This document shows, piece by piece, positions 22,008-34,384 of a DNA stretch of 64,000 bases. Both the position numbers and the translations under genes were made by a program. Each line of letters begins with the position of its first letter. The first letter of the stretch is position 1. The notes beneath the pieces are model-generated. The model was given only the letters and a program-made list of their open reading frames with translations, was not told the origin of the DNA and searched no databases. The stretch comes from Endomychus coccineus (lineage: Eukaryota > Arthropoda > Insecta > Coleoptera > Endomychidae), in NCBI GenBank assembly GCA_958510875.1, contig OY294067.1, forward strand, positions 34,150,912 through 34,214,911. The letters run 5' to 3'.

Positions 22008-22190
22008 ACATTAAATTGGAATTAGTGCGATAAGGACGCTTTGTGTTTGATACAATTTGTCTTGAAGAATCCCGTTTTAGACAGTGATACATCTTCTGAT
22101 GATGATCGTGAGACCGAAACGTACGTAAAGACGAAATTAATGAGCATATGTGTTAGTGTGGCCTATTTCCCGAGAATTCATTTGTAATGG
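22008..22190 (+). repeat. PLE family A right arm, 3' piece with hammerhead
   Basis: Continues the arm split at 14777. It matches 61910-62080 through the GCGATAAGGACGCTTTGTGT block, the ribozyme, and the terminal GGCCTATTTCCCGAGAATTC. It ends near 22190 in unrelated DNA. Confidence 0.8.
22092..22131 (+). ncRNA. Minimal hammerhead ribozyme, PLE family A
   Basis: Core CTGATGA at 22096-22102, a stem II hairpin (GATCGTGAGACC, one mismatch), GAAA at 22116-22119, an 8-base palindromic stem III ACGTACGT at 22119-22126, cleavage expected after the A at 22127, and stem I formed by TCTT (22092-22095) with AAGA (22128-22131). Hammerheads of this minimal kind with a palindromic stem III are known from Penelope-like elements and are thought to act as dimers. 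All core bases are present; cleavage is not proven. Confidence 0.75.
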
Positions 22191-22384
22191 AACTTTTAGT
22201 ATTTTCAGACTCTATAACAACGAAACGCGAACAAAAAGTTCCGAGTACAAAGATTTTTCATAATTTGCAATTGTTCATTATTTCTTATCGATTGTTAGGA
22301 AATTTAAGTTTTGTGTTTTCAGATTTTTGATGGTAATAGTGTTGCTGCCAATTCTCTAAGGCGGTTCTCTACTGCTGATCATCC

Positions 22385-23072
22385 CCTCATCAGCGTTTGC
22401 GTTTGTGCAGTCAACATTGAGATATGGGACTATTCTTAGGAGTAATTCTAGTGATGTAGAGCGAGTGTTCCGCACCCAGAAAAAATGGCATCTTCAACCT
22501 GTCTCAAAGAACAAGTTGTAAAGAAATATCTACAGGAAATAATATACATACTTTGTCGAGTCTGTACATTCACTCATCAAAACCAGTATCTATTTCAGGA
22601 ACAGGCCAACAATCATGATCATAATACAAGAACAAAAAATAATCTGCAATGAACTCAATTATACATATCTCCAGAAAAATGTACAATATAGCATAATAAA
22701 GATTTATAATAATATTCCCCAATCATTGGAAAAATTACCATTAAATCATCTCAAGAACAATTTGAAATCTCAACTTATAAAACGAATGAATATTTTACGG
22801 ACAAAGATATTTGAGCTATTCCTATTTCTAAGTATTCTAAGTCACTCTAGTCATATATGTATGTATGGTTCCAATTTTAATGTACTGGACCTATACACAT
22901 TTTAATCTCTTTACCCACTGTTTTTATTTACGATGACAAATGTATTGTTATTCATATTTGTATGAAATTTCAACTTGACGTGCTCTACACCTCTCTGAGG
23001 TATTCTTCCATATATTTTCCTGTATTTATATTGGATCTGAACAAGAAAAATGAACTAACTAACTAAACAGCT
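22385..23072 (+). pseudogene. Non-LTR (Jockey/CR1-like) retrotransposon 3' end
   Basis: An inverted relative of the copy at 11352-12538. TGTGCAGTCAACATTGAGATATGG at 22407 begins the shared region. The open stretch 22615-22905 encodes the C-terminus (TYLQKNVQYSIIKIYNNIPQSLEKL, LKNNLKSQLIKR). The 3' UTR, with CTCTACACCTCTCTGAGGTA, is also shared, and it ends at 23040-23072 in a tail of AACT repeats. 5'-truncated and frameshifted, so not functional. Confidence 0.78.
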
Positions 23073-24880
23073 CTATAGCCGTTTCAGATCAGATGTCAGC
23101 TCACAAGAGAGAGGTTTTCAGTTGCAGTATTCTACCAATAAATCAATTATTAGCCATTGGGAACACTAAAAATGAGGGGAACATTTGCAATTAATCTTCA
23201 AATCCCCAATAAAGCAAAATGATGAAATTTTGATACTTGATAAAAGTGGGACGGTGAAGTTTGAGTCTAATAAAAATATTCAGAAGCAACTATATAACCA
23301 AATTAATTGATTTTAGTGTACTATAAGTAGGCTCTTTCAATACCAACAACCCGAAAATGAAAACTGTTATAGCATATTCAAAATATTTCGTTATATTTCA
23401 GTATTTCATTTTGCAATTTGGAAGACCTGATTGAATCGTTGCTTACCAAACTGTGGGGTGATATCTATAGTTTCTTTGTATGGGTATGTAGTGGTGAAAC
23501 ATGATGTAACATCAATTTACTTGGGCATCAAGCTGTTTATAACATAGAACCGATAGAAATAGTAAATTCAAAGCATTCTAGTTAATTATATACAAAATGT
23601 AGCGACTACATCCAAACCCTTCATTGTGTTAATGTTGAATAAAACGCGCTAATAAATTTCCCTTTGATAAAATTTTAATTACATCAATTTTCTCTTGGTA
23701 GAAGGCAAATGAGATTTATACAAACAAGTTCGATTGCATGTACGCACACATATTAGCATCCTTATGTGAATAGGAATGAAATAAATACAACGTTCGTGCA
23801 TCACAGATATTGTAATACGGAATATCGATCTATGTAATACTCATTCATAATAATGATCTATGACACATAACATGTATGTTATTACTAAGAACTATGAAAC
23901 ATTGTGTATACTCATTTCTCAATCGTTGATATTCTGAGCTTGCTACAATAAATCAATAATGAAGGACAACACAACCAGTGGATTGGAACGTGATTAATTA
24001 CTAAGCTTCAACGTAAGTTGCTTAGTAGCGTTAAGAACCCAAATATTGAATAGAACGAAACTATTCTATTGAACAGACCTTTCATAATATTTGAATCGTT
24101 ATGTTAACACAATTAAAATCTCCATTAAGAGCATTAAAAAGTTTTTTTAATATGCTTCATTGGAAACACCTTATTTCTTATCTGTATTAGTAATCATTTT
24201 TTCGGGCTAGCGCACAGAAAAAAGTTTTCCTGATCTCCTATTCTCACGTGCGCTGAATAAAAATACCGAATATAAGGCTTTAAAATAGAAATAAACAACA
24301 AAGTAAACAAAATTGAAGAAAGTCTATGTGCTAACTGATATTTAACATGTGCCTATTTTGTATTTCAATTCGTAAAAGTTTGAATATTTAGATACATTTC
24401 TGATACATTTTTTGACGTTTTGTCAACCTTATGAGATTAGACTCTTTCAAAACAAATCACCTTATAAATAATTTGAGAGTACCCATGGAAACACATGAAA
24501 CATGCCAGATACTGTATCATCAGCGTTGCTTATTTTCTGTTAATTGGCTTTATTCCGACGAAATGAAAATTCCGGAAAGTATAATAAAAAATATCTTTCA
24601 TTACACGTTACACGTCTAGAAATAGATTGTACCGTGCTTGCATGACTTTGGCTTCGCCTCACATGCCTTTTTCATATTTTGACTACACCATAGGAAAACC
24701 AATAATGTACGAAGAACATTTAGTGAGCCAGAGGTGGAATGTTGAGAGAGTAGATGTGCTTTGGAGGTTATGGGCTAGGAAAAGACCTCACTGGAGAAAG
24801 AGTTTCACAGCTTCGCCGTCCGAAATGAAGTGTTGTAGGGAAAATATCGGCAGGTCGCGAGCTTGACAATAAAGATGTGA
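23073..24880. other. No recognisable feature
   Basis: A+T-rich DNA with scattered short frames. I see no domain that I can name. Confidence 0.45.
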
Positions 24881-24889
24881 CCAGATTGA

Positions 24890-25425
24890 GCTCGTCTAGT
24901 TCACCTACCTACCACCTGCCAGTCGTGGTGGAATAATAGACGAGCATGGAAACAGCTTTATCGTTTGTGTGGGAGCTGAACTCGTCTAGTCCGCCTATCT
25001 GGAATTTCTTATGGTGCAACAACAGAAGAGATTTCTGATGAACACTGACCATGTAAATATCTCTATATTCTAGAGAGGTCAATAAACTAGTAAGTGTGAC
25101 GTCATTAATCAAACAAATAGCTCTCGGTTCACTCCTTTGGCTTCATCGGGTGATAAAGGGGCTCTAGATGAAAAGGCGAATTGAAGTGTATCAACATCTG
25201 CGAATCTCTGGATGGGGCAGAAGGTCACTTCCGAAAAATCGTTAATGTGGAGCAGAAATGAAATTGGTACCAAGGCAGATTCGTGTGGAACACCAGCGTT
25301 CAACAACAGAAGGCCGCAGTAGATTAGCGAGACTGTTGTTCCAATTGTTCTTTCCTCCGGGGTTTCTTATCTATAATGACTCCTAGCTATCTGTCTTGGT
25401 CCCTGATAATAATCACCTGACTGCC
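24890..25425 (-). pseudogene. Non-LTR reverse transcriptase fragment
   Basis: The minus-strand translation of 25306-25109 reads MLNAGVPHESALVPISFLLHINDFSEVT and then RFADVDTLQ. This matches the RT signature GVPQGSxLxPxLFLLxINDL...FADDxTL, with Q to H and the second catalytic Asp of FADD replaced by Val. The frame breaks repeatedly downstream (to about 24890), where only loose matches remain. Dead fragment. Confidence 0.62.
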
Positions 25426-25429
25426 TAAG

Positions 25430-26640
25430 TCAGACCTTGGGTGGATGGCAACTAGTATAACACTAAATAATCTGATAAGACAAACATGTTTAATGGAAAA
25501 ATGAATTGTTTCATTTCTTCATTATTGAAATGTACCTAACGCATGGCGTCCTTGGTGCTTTTTTTAGTGACTTGTATCAATAATTCAACATTTTATTTCA
25601 TTCTTATGGATATTGGTGGACACTCCAAATATTTTCACATAGTATTTCCAATTCACAGGAGGAATATGAATCAAATTCACTTGATTCAAATATTAAGGAC
25701 TTCATTTGGTATTTGAGATACTCTTCCAAAAAATAGAATTGCTGAATGGAAATATTTGATAAGACTTAGAGAAAGATAATTGGATCAACAACGTTCGATT
25801 TAGTCAAATCTGTATCCTGCCATTACTCATGTTCCAATAAGTATCTCATATAATATATAAAATTGTAATTTTTCAGTTTTGAAATCATAGTTCTATCACG
25901 TTGAAGTTCCCAAGTGAACGTTCAATTATCAAATATAAAGAACTGTCAATGAAATTCACTGGAGAAATATCACTTGTATTCTATAGTCATTCCAGAATCG
26001 GGTACGAAAATAGCTCAAACTCAAACCACAAATCGAATGAAGTTTTTCATTTAGAAATTGTTTGTTTAATTGAAGTTACTTCTAACTTTTCTCATCGCAA
26101 AACATCAAATCTTATTAAGCGAGCTGGGTCGACGGCAAAAACAAATGTTAACATGCTAGGCACGTATTGGTTCAGGTACAGAAAAGAGTACATGTCCAGA
26201 AATTATTTTCCACGTGCGGCTTTCACGACCAAGCACACTGAAGCACAACCGTGACATTACACCATCCGATGTCCTCATCCTGTTCCGATATCTTGAGTCT
26301 ATAGAATTCATTTTATTATAGAAGTTCTTGCGAGTAAGTTTTACAGCGAGCATTATCATCTTATATTCTTATATTCAGATTTTTTCACATAAACGATTTC
26401 GACAAATAAAGTCAGGTGTCATTTATGATGAATTGCTACTACGAATACGCGTGGAGAAAAATTATGGTTTCACACAAAGATATCAAGTAAGTGCAAATAA
26501 ACCAACTGAAAATTTCGCAACATTAACGTACGTAAGGCCCCATGAAAAAGGGTAGTAAACATACTAGTCATTTCTGGAACTGAGAACAATTTGTATAGAT
26601 TCATCAATAATTATTCAAAGAAAATAAACAAAAAATAGAG
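25430..26640. other. No recognisable feature
   Basis: Several short open frames but no recognisable motif. Confidence 0.45.
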
Positions 26641-26649
26641 CAGGTTGAT

Positions 26650-26931
26650 TCAATAACTAAAATAAGAAATGATCATCGTTAATAGCTGGAGTATATCATG
26701 AATTAATTGAACAACTAAATAGGGTATGACCATTGGGGTTAATAGCTGGAGTAATGAATCACAAATTATATCAATTCCAAAATGGATTGTTTGTTTGCTG
26801 GTATTCAGTAAGAAATGCTTAAATTCCGCTTTGAATTGCTTTTCATTTACCAAATTTGAAAAATATGTTAAATTTTTATTTAATGGTATCATTTGTTTGG
26901 GAATGGACTTTATACATGATAATATATTCAC
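26650..26931 (-). pseudogene. Possible LINE C-terminus relic
   Basis: The minus-strand translation IKSIPKQMIPLNKNLTYFSN followed by FKAEFKHFLLNTS faintly resembles the FKxxLKxFLL ending of Jockey/CR1-like reverse transcriptases elsewhere in the window. The same DNA has a direct repeat GTTAATAGCTGGAGTA at 26679 and 26739. Weak call. Confidence 0.25.
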
Positions 26932-26949
26932 TAGCTTTCTTGATAACTA

Positions 26950-29855
26950 GGCAAGACATTGAAAGCTCTTGAGAATTGACGACATATGTATTCTACAGCT
27001 CTAGGTGGTATTATTAGTATATTACAATCCCAGATGTCATCTCCACCAGAAACACTATCTAGCACAATCCAAATAATCAAACCCAGTACCAATGAAGTGC
27101 CTCTACAAGATGTAACAATATCAATTACAATTCTGAATATATAAGATCAGGGAAATGGAGGCGGGAAACGAGGACAGGGGCTAAGAGCGGGAAATGAAAA
27201 AAAGCACAGTGAAATTTCCGAATTTTTAAAAAAATCAGTAACGGTAACCATCACATACAAGATATAGTTAAAGATAAAATATTTAATTCCCAATCATATA
27301 TTATGTAATGTTGACATTTCTGTCTTTTCAATTTTTTTTATTTCGCGTACTCATTTTCCGTCCTCTTTTCCCGTCTTCATCTTCGAGATTCTGTACTTTA
27401 ACAACGACCTACCTATCATTCCACACTGTGAATTAGCGCAGAAAATTCCGTATTCCCCACTAGTTCGAAATATTTCATTTTGCACTGAAATGTGTGCGAA
27501 ATGAGATATTTCGCACAGTTCTTCTATTAAAGGCAGCTGTGCCAACGACAAATCTACAGATAAATTCATGACATTAGAGTGAATTGAGTTTTTCACTGTG
27601 CTACTTATTTCAAGTTATTTTAATTTTTCGAATAGATAACTATTCATACATTTTCCAAAGTAGAATGTCGGAAAAATATAGTTTACAACTTGTGCGGAAA
27701 CTTGCTGTATCATTCTCGTGTGACATGTGACAATATTATAAACCATTCGCCTAAAATGTCCCATTTTCCGGACTAATTTCGCAATAAACTGTTTCAGTGC
27801 ACTATCTTTGGTTTATGTGTTTTCATATCGCACCCTGTTTTCACCTAGTAACAAACCGTCTTCAATCTTTTAAGCCGCTCTTTTCAGTATTGCACTACAT
27901 ATGAATCTGATTCTGAAGTAGTTGCCAAAATGTTTTGTAGGTTTTGTTGTTAAAAATGAGGAAGGTCTTTCCAAAATTTGTGTCAATCAAATTATAAAGA
28001 AGAGGGTTCTCACAAAATTTCGAAATAGTATAGACAGAAAATTATGGTTGGAAATGAAATCGTATACCAATATTTTTCGAAAAAAAATAGGTTGAAACAC
28101 ACGATGTAGGCTTAAGTGCATATAAAAATGTTCAAAATCACCTCAATTCGGATGTAGACTAATGAAATATAGAACTTCGACCATTTCTACGAAGTATCCG
28201 CTTCAGGGTGACTAATTCCGTTGCAAGCTACTTCTTTTCGTTACGATTTATGGGAAAACCGTCTGTCGAACTAAAATGGACTATCGCAAATTAATAAAAG
28301 TGGCTGATGATTCTGCGGGTAGATATTAGGTCAACATAAGAAACTTAACTTGAGCATTCTATCGAAGTTTCTGTTGTTAGAGAAAAAGGATGTTCCATTT
28401 AATAGTGTCCAATTTATCAGAACTTTATTGATGGAAAACAAGCAGAAAATAAGATTAGCTGCGCCACGTTAATTGATTGACCAGTTTTTATGAGCTTTGG
28501 ATAAACAAAGAGAGCAAACGAGATCTATCAAATCGTCCATGTTATTAACAAACTTCGTTCAATTCTAGGAAATGCAATTTACTGATGGCTCTGACAAATA
28601 ATACTAATAAATTCCTTATATTCAATTCCACGCTTCTTCATTTGAAGCGGCTGCATTAGAATATGCTATGGGCTCTGTTTTACAGACATTTTCGATAAAA
28701 TTTTGGACGAGATGGGTGCAAGTAACATCAAAATCTGAAACAATTGTTCTCTGTTTTCTAATATATTTGTGGTTTCATAATTATAGATGAAGTGTTTCTT
28801 TCGATATTGTTTTTATTTACGGAGTAGAAATACAGAAGTTGCATCCAATACTCTAATATAAAAAATAATTATTGAAGACCTAAGTCCGTTACTCTTGGTG
28901 TGTAGCTGTATAGTTTTGTTTAGTGTATCAACATTCAATTAATATCAATTTTGATAAATATGTCAGAGGAACCTTGAGACAAAATGCCACCGTCTGAGAT
29001 TGAATCTACAAAACGTTCACTTGTGGTTAACATATAATGTATTTGAACATTTGAACTCAATTAAGATTCTGTGTTTTTTTTATTTGATACAATTTGTTGA
29101 ATATCAGTATGAAAAAATTATCAGCCGAGGTCTCGCATGCAAGGGATACTTTGTTATTCGAATTTTTATAGTTGGGTTTGCTTGCCCTTGGTGGTGAAAG
29201 GAGTGAGATTGAAATTTCCATGTCTAAATGGCAATTTAAAGATAAAGATCGACGTGTGGTATTTTTCTGAAATATTTTTATTAACGATTTTATGAATGTA
29301 TCAGTTGCTTTTGAGAAGCACTGTATAGAGAACGCTGGAACGATGATTGATAATTCGGAGCTAGGCTGGTATGATCATTATCTGTATACAAAACAAAAAC
29401 TTCTATCAGACTATTACTGATAAAATCACTACAATAACATAAATTGCGCTTGAAAAACGCGAACAAGTACGAAAAACGTGTTGTAAGCGCACAGTCATAA
29501 AAAATACAAACCGCATCCACGTTTCAGTTCATGTGAAATCAGAGTTCATGTTCATTTATTTAAATGCTCGGACAATTTGAATCAATCGTCTGAACAGCAT
29601 ATGTGTATGCTTTTATTTTTCATCCTGCTCGGCTCCCGAACGATTAAACTGCAGAGGCTTTTTTAATGAACCAATTATTTTTGCACAACCCTACTGATTT
29701 ATTATTATCGATTGCATGGATTAGTTAGAAATTCAATTTGTTGGGTTGAACGAATTTCATTGATTTAAATTCAACCCACCTGCTCCCATTACCTATGATA
29801 TGAGAGACCTTAATGAATGAAATCCTATAATATAAAATGCAAAAGATTGCTACTT
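26950..29855. other. No recognisable feature
   Basis: Long A+T-rich stretch. No coding domain, long inverted repeat or RNA gene recognised. Confidence 0.45.
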
Positions 29856-29861
29856 CCTAAA

Positions 29862-31384
29862 AGTGCGCCAACATGAACATGAATCTTGTTGTTTCATCGG
29901 TTGAATATTGTTACATTTTGAACAGTACTTTCAGATGTGGAGTTTTTCCTCACTCTCTGAAAACCGCGTTGATAATACCACTCTACAAAAAAAATTATCC
30001 AGTAGATCTAGGGAACTACCGACCAATCAGTCTGTTTTATTCATCCTCCAAATTGTAAGAGAAGCTACTACGCAATATATTGATGGATTTTTTCACAAAA
30101 TACAAGCTTTTCAATGACAGTCAACATGGTTTTCTTAAAGACCATCATTCGGCAACAGCAGTCTTTAAATTCATTGAATCAATTATAACAGTCTTGGCAA
30201 ATAGAGAAATCTCATGCGAACTTTTTGTTAATCCCTCCAAAGCTTTTGACACGGCTGATCAGAAAATCCTCCTTGATAAACGGAGAAATACAGAGTTAGA
30301 GACAAACAATTAGCCTTGATGGAAAGCTATTTAGAATGTAGAACGCGGAGAGTACAAATTTCGGAGGGTAGACAAAATTTTATATCTGGGGAGTTGTCAC
30401 TACAAATGGGAGTTCCTCAAGGTAGCATAATTGGTCCACTTTTGTTCATGATCTATGTTAATGATCTACTACAAGTTATTGCTGATGCTAGAAAGTTACT
30501 TATCAATCATGCAGATGATAAGAACATTGAAGTATCTGCAAATCACCTTTCCCTTTTCGAAATTGAAATTGCCTCTGCGCTCTCAAAGATTGAACATAGT
30601 AGACTGCAAATTTCAGAAACATTAAATTTAAATAATTACGTTTTGAGAATGAAAGATTATTCGAATTGTCTTGGAATAAATATAGATAAGAACCTCAAGT
30701 GTGAAGAAATCGAACAACGATGTAAAAGGCTGAGTTCTATCATTCATAGTTCACGTGTCATGAAACCACAACTTGAGGAAAATACATTAAAAATTTTTTA
30801 TTATGCCAATTTTCAATCTTTGTTGAGTTTTGATGTAATTTTTTGGGTTAATAGCTACCCGGTTGATATGATATTCAGGCAGCAAAAAAGAGCAATACAA
30901 ATAATCTTTGGAATAGGGTACAAACAAAGTTGCAAAGGTTTTTCCGAGAAAAACTACTTGCTAACTGTTATTGGAATATACATTTATCAATCACTTTTTT
31001 TTATTTTCGAACACAGAAGATTCTTTACAGTATCAAAAATCTTTCAGTTACAACATACGTAACATTTCATATATATATTCAGCACATACGTTTACACTAA
31101 CAGAGAAAAATTGTCTCTATATGTGCAACAAATTTTTTAACAACTTGCCAATTGATATTCAATGCATAAAGTATTTCTGTAAATTTAATAATAAAATATT
31201 CAATATTATTGTGCAATGTGAACCATACACGGTTGATGAATACTTGAATGAGTCTGTTTTTGTCTTTGTATTTCATTTTAAATTTCTTCTGTATTGTTTG
31301 ACTTGTTTTCTTATAATCTTGCTATTATTTTGCAACAATTATCATTGAGAGAATAAATTTACTTTTACTTTATTTTACTTTACA
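29862..31384 (+). pseudogene. Non-LTR (CR1/Jockey-like) reverse transcriptase pseudogene with 3' tail
   Basis: Covers most of an RT in three or four frames. 29940-30050: GVFPHSLKTALIIPLYKK and NYRPISL, the opening RT motifs. 30085-30290: KYKLFNDSQHGFLKDHHSATA and NPSKAFDTADQKILLDK, where DxSKAFDxxDH is usual. 30316-31062: LQMGVPQGSIIGPLLFMIYVNDLL, then HADDKNI at the YADD position. 30971-31348: C-terminus CLYMCNKFFNNLPIDIQCIK. The YADD tyrosine is His and the first RT Asp is Asn (VNPSKAFD), besides a stop near 30056 and frameshifts, so it is inactive. Endonuclease and ORF1 are missing (5' truncation). The 3' end at 31350-31384 is a TTTACTTTTACTTTATTTTA microsatellite tail, typical for CR1/I-like elements. 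Confidence 0.85.
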
Positions 31385-31389
31385 ATCAT

Positions 31390-32180
31390 ACGTCACGAAC
31401 ATTGATACTAGATAGCCAGGATATGAAACTCGAGTAGAAGGAGTATGATGACAGCTGCCAACTGTGATGTCAGCGCAGCGCAAACGTTTTTTTAGAGATG
31501 GAAAAAATGGTAGAACAATGTTCATTTTACCAGTTATTTCGTGAGCTTTGCTTCTTTGAGTTCTTGGGCGCTATTCGCTATATTGGGCATGCACCACAAA
31601 TATCGACTTGAAGTCTATTTTAGTACCACACAATCAGAATTGAGGAAAAAATCCGTTTATCTCAAAAAATGAGGTCTTTTGACTAATTTTCCTGGGCACA
31701 TACAAATTTTGGAAGTTTCATTTAAGGACAGCTGAACTTATATTATAAGATCTTGGAAATAAAATCCTTCACAAAAAGAAAATGCTCATCCAAACAATGA
31801 ATGACTTTTTTTCTAAACCAGAAATCAAATAGTCTTATGGAAAGTTACTTCAGTAACAATATTCTTTTGCCAATATAAAACGATAACTACTTTGGTTCTT
31901 GTACCATTTCTACTTAACTATAAGTTTTTAGTGGTAAAATGTTATCTTTAAATCTGAGCTCAGTTTTGTAAATTATTTATGTTTACATAAAAGTTTACCC
32001 TATAAATTTAAAATGTTTTTGTTTCAGTTTTTGTGGAAGATATATGAGATACAATTTTGACTCTTACCCCATTTGACACTTCCACTCCTCAATTTTCTAT
32101 CAATTAAGAAAATATAAATGAAACAAAGCTTAGCATATTAGGTGCTCTTACGTTTTTATTGATCTCATTTTGTTTCCTAA
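31390..32180. other. No recognisable feature
   Basis: Non-coding A+T-rich DNA between the LINE tail and the PLE terminus. Confidence 0.45.
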
Positions 32181-32290
32181 TTTAATCTACTCTGATGATG
32201 GCTACTTGGTAGCTGAAAAGTCCTTAGTACTTTATTGTATTTTTACATGAATCAAGGTGATTATCGAACGTAATAGTGACCCGGAGGGGT
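32150..32290 (+). repeat. PLE family B terminus (solo)
   Basis: Aligns with 44390-44500 and 58735-58820: a TAATCTACTCTGATGATGGC start, the hammerhead and a following TTTATTGTATTTTTACATGA block. No associated coding part survives. Confidence 0.65.
32188..32229 (+). ncRNA. Hammerhead ribozyme, PLE family B
   Basis: Core CTGATGA at 32192-32198, stem II GGCTACTTGGTAGCT (one G-U pair), GAAA at 32215-32218, stem III AAGTCCT (one base changed from AGGTCCT), U at the cleavage position, and stem I from TACT with AGTA. All conserved core bases are present, though stem III is weakened. Confidence 0.6.
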
Positions 32291-32299
32291 TGTTTTCTC

Positions 32300-34195
32300 G
32301 TTTAATTATTAGTTCGTAAGGTTCGAGAAGTAAAACTTCACCACATCTTACATGTAACAATATTTATTGACATATTTGCTGCTTCCAGAGCCTCAAACGT
32401 AGTATTATTGAGTCTACATTGCACAGTGGGGTAGCTGGTCTGACAGTAAATCCATATTGAGGGCTGATTTACTCAATCAACAAGTCCACAGTCCAGTTTA
32501 ATATGTAGATAGTTCACTCAGATGAATAATCAAATTGTCAGCACAACAACATGAAATTTTCATCTTCCCGAGCTCTGGAAAAAAAGTAAAAAATGGAACA
32601 TCTTCTGCATATCTTTGATTCAAGTCCTTCCAAATTAGTCAAATTTCAAAGTAGAATATGTTTTTACGGGGAACCGTTATTCGGGAACAGTACGCGGAGA
32701 ACGCAACAGGTCTCATTGTTCGAAATACCATGACCGCTAATAGGCCCCTGCTTCTTCTCTAGTACTTGTTATACATAATATAATACCAGCGCCGAGCGAG
32801 AGCAGAAACAATCGAGCTTAGAGATGTGTATAATTTACTAACATGCGATTTAGACAGTGTGGAAAGGGACACGTAATAGTCGCGTATCAGAATATAGTGG
32901 TACCGGTCTTATTGAAACATGTTTTCACATGAGTTTTCAAAGGAATGTACTGCTCGACAGATATTAAGATATTAGGAACTATACTCATATTCTTCTGCTA
33001 GGCGATCTTTAATGTCCCGAACTATACGTATTGGGTCCACATGAGACAGTCTACAGAAAAACATATTCTGTGTTATTTGTTTTTATATAATAAAACTGTC
33101 ACTTTTCCATCGATTTGTTCGTTTTTTCATAAATCAATCACATATTCCATTTCACAAAATTTCAAAGGAGATCCAACTGATACAAAATCGTTTTCATACG
33201 GCTAGAGATATAGAGAGGTCGTTTTGAAAACTGTGGCATGTAGTATGTTCTACAATAAGATGTGAAGGAGTCATTATTACCCATATATATTCCTCTGAAG
33301 TCACCATTTGTACATTTTCGAAACGTGTGTAAGATCCTATTGATGAAACGCTACAAAGTCGACGATCTACACAAACTGAATCTAGCATAGAATCGTACAA
33401 GTAAAAGTGAAATTGTTAGGAGTAAAGGCATTACATTCGCTTCAACGTCGTCCCTTGACGCTGGCTTTACAGCGAATCGTCTTATTGTTAAGAGCAGCAC
33501 GTCGGTTCCAAAAAGGCGTCTCGATGGCTCATATACCAACTGGCCTTGCTACAGGGCGCCAACTCCAGCGTACATACTCTGATTGCACCAATTGAACCAT
33601 GATGTTGTGCCAAGAACGTTATCATTAATGCCGCCAAATGTTCTATTCGACATCACAAGCGATAGACTGGAAAATGACCCAGAAAGAGTTGATGATGAAA
33701 GATAACTTCTTTATACTTACCTACTTGTTGACTTTTGGAAACGGTTTGTCTGAATCGTTCGGCTGCAATGAACTCATAGCGAACCTGAAGCATTTGTATT
33801 GTGTTGCAGTTTCTTATCGTTATTTTCTGCGACACTTGTTGTTCAATAATTGGAAAGTGAACTGACCTAGAGTCACATAATATAATATGATTCTATTCAG
33901 ACGATTCTATTCGAAGAATTTTAAGATTAGTTACAGCTCGCCAAAGAATTACATCAATGTATGTTTTCGAAAGGAGTATCCACATTGGAACATATATTTG
34001 GTCAATATAATGAGCGATTCAACTGAAAATTATTTTATCTAAGTCTCGTAAAATATACCCATTGGGGTATATCTTCATTAAACTATATTTATTAGAATAA
34101 AAGTGAAATTATGTTATTTTGTCCTTATAGAATTTTACACCGTTGAACCAATCGGCTAGCAAATGTAGATTGAGCATATGTTGAGCCAGAAGATG
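32300..34195. other. No recognisable feature
   Basis: No domain recognised. A G+C-richer patch at 33410-33600 has open frames on both strands without any motif I can name. Confidence 0.45.
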
Positions 34196-34384
34196 CAGTA
34201 CTAATTGGTAATACGAGGCCAACGTGAAAGGTCCCTGAGAAATGAAACAGATCGAAAATCCCATGTGACATTTATACCATCTTCAACTAGAACTCATTAT
34301 AACAGACTGATATGTCATTCAGTTATGTTTTGACACCCATAGGAAGCAAGCAACCTTGAATATTGTTGTTCTTGAGTGGAAAAA

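Noticed and set aside
26156..26555. Several open frames of 60-117 codons near 26 kb
   Set aside because: Frames overlap on both strands, carry no motifs, and start or stop without supporting signals.
33350..33600. Overlapping open frames on both strands in a G+C-richer patch
   Set aside because: No motif recognised on either strand; overlap of both strands suggests composition, not coding.
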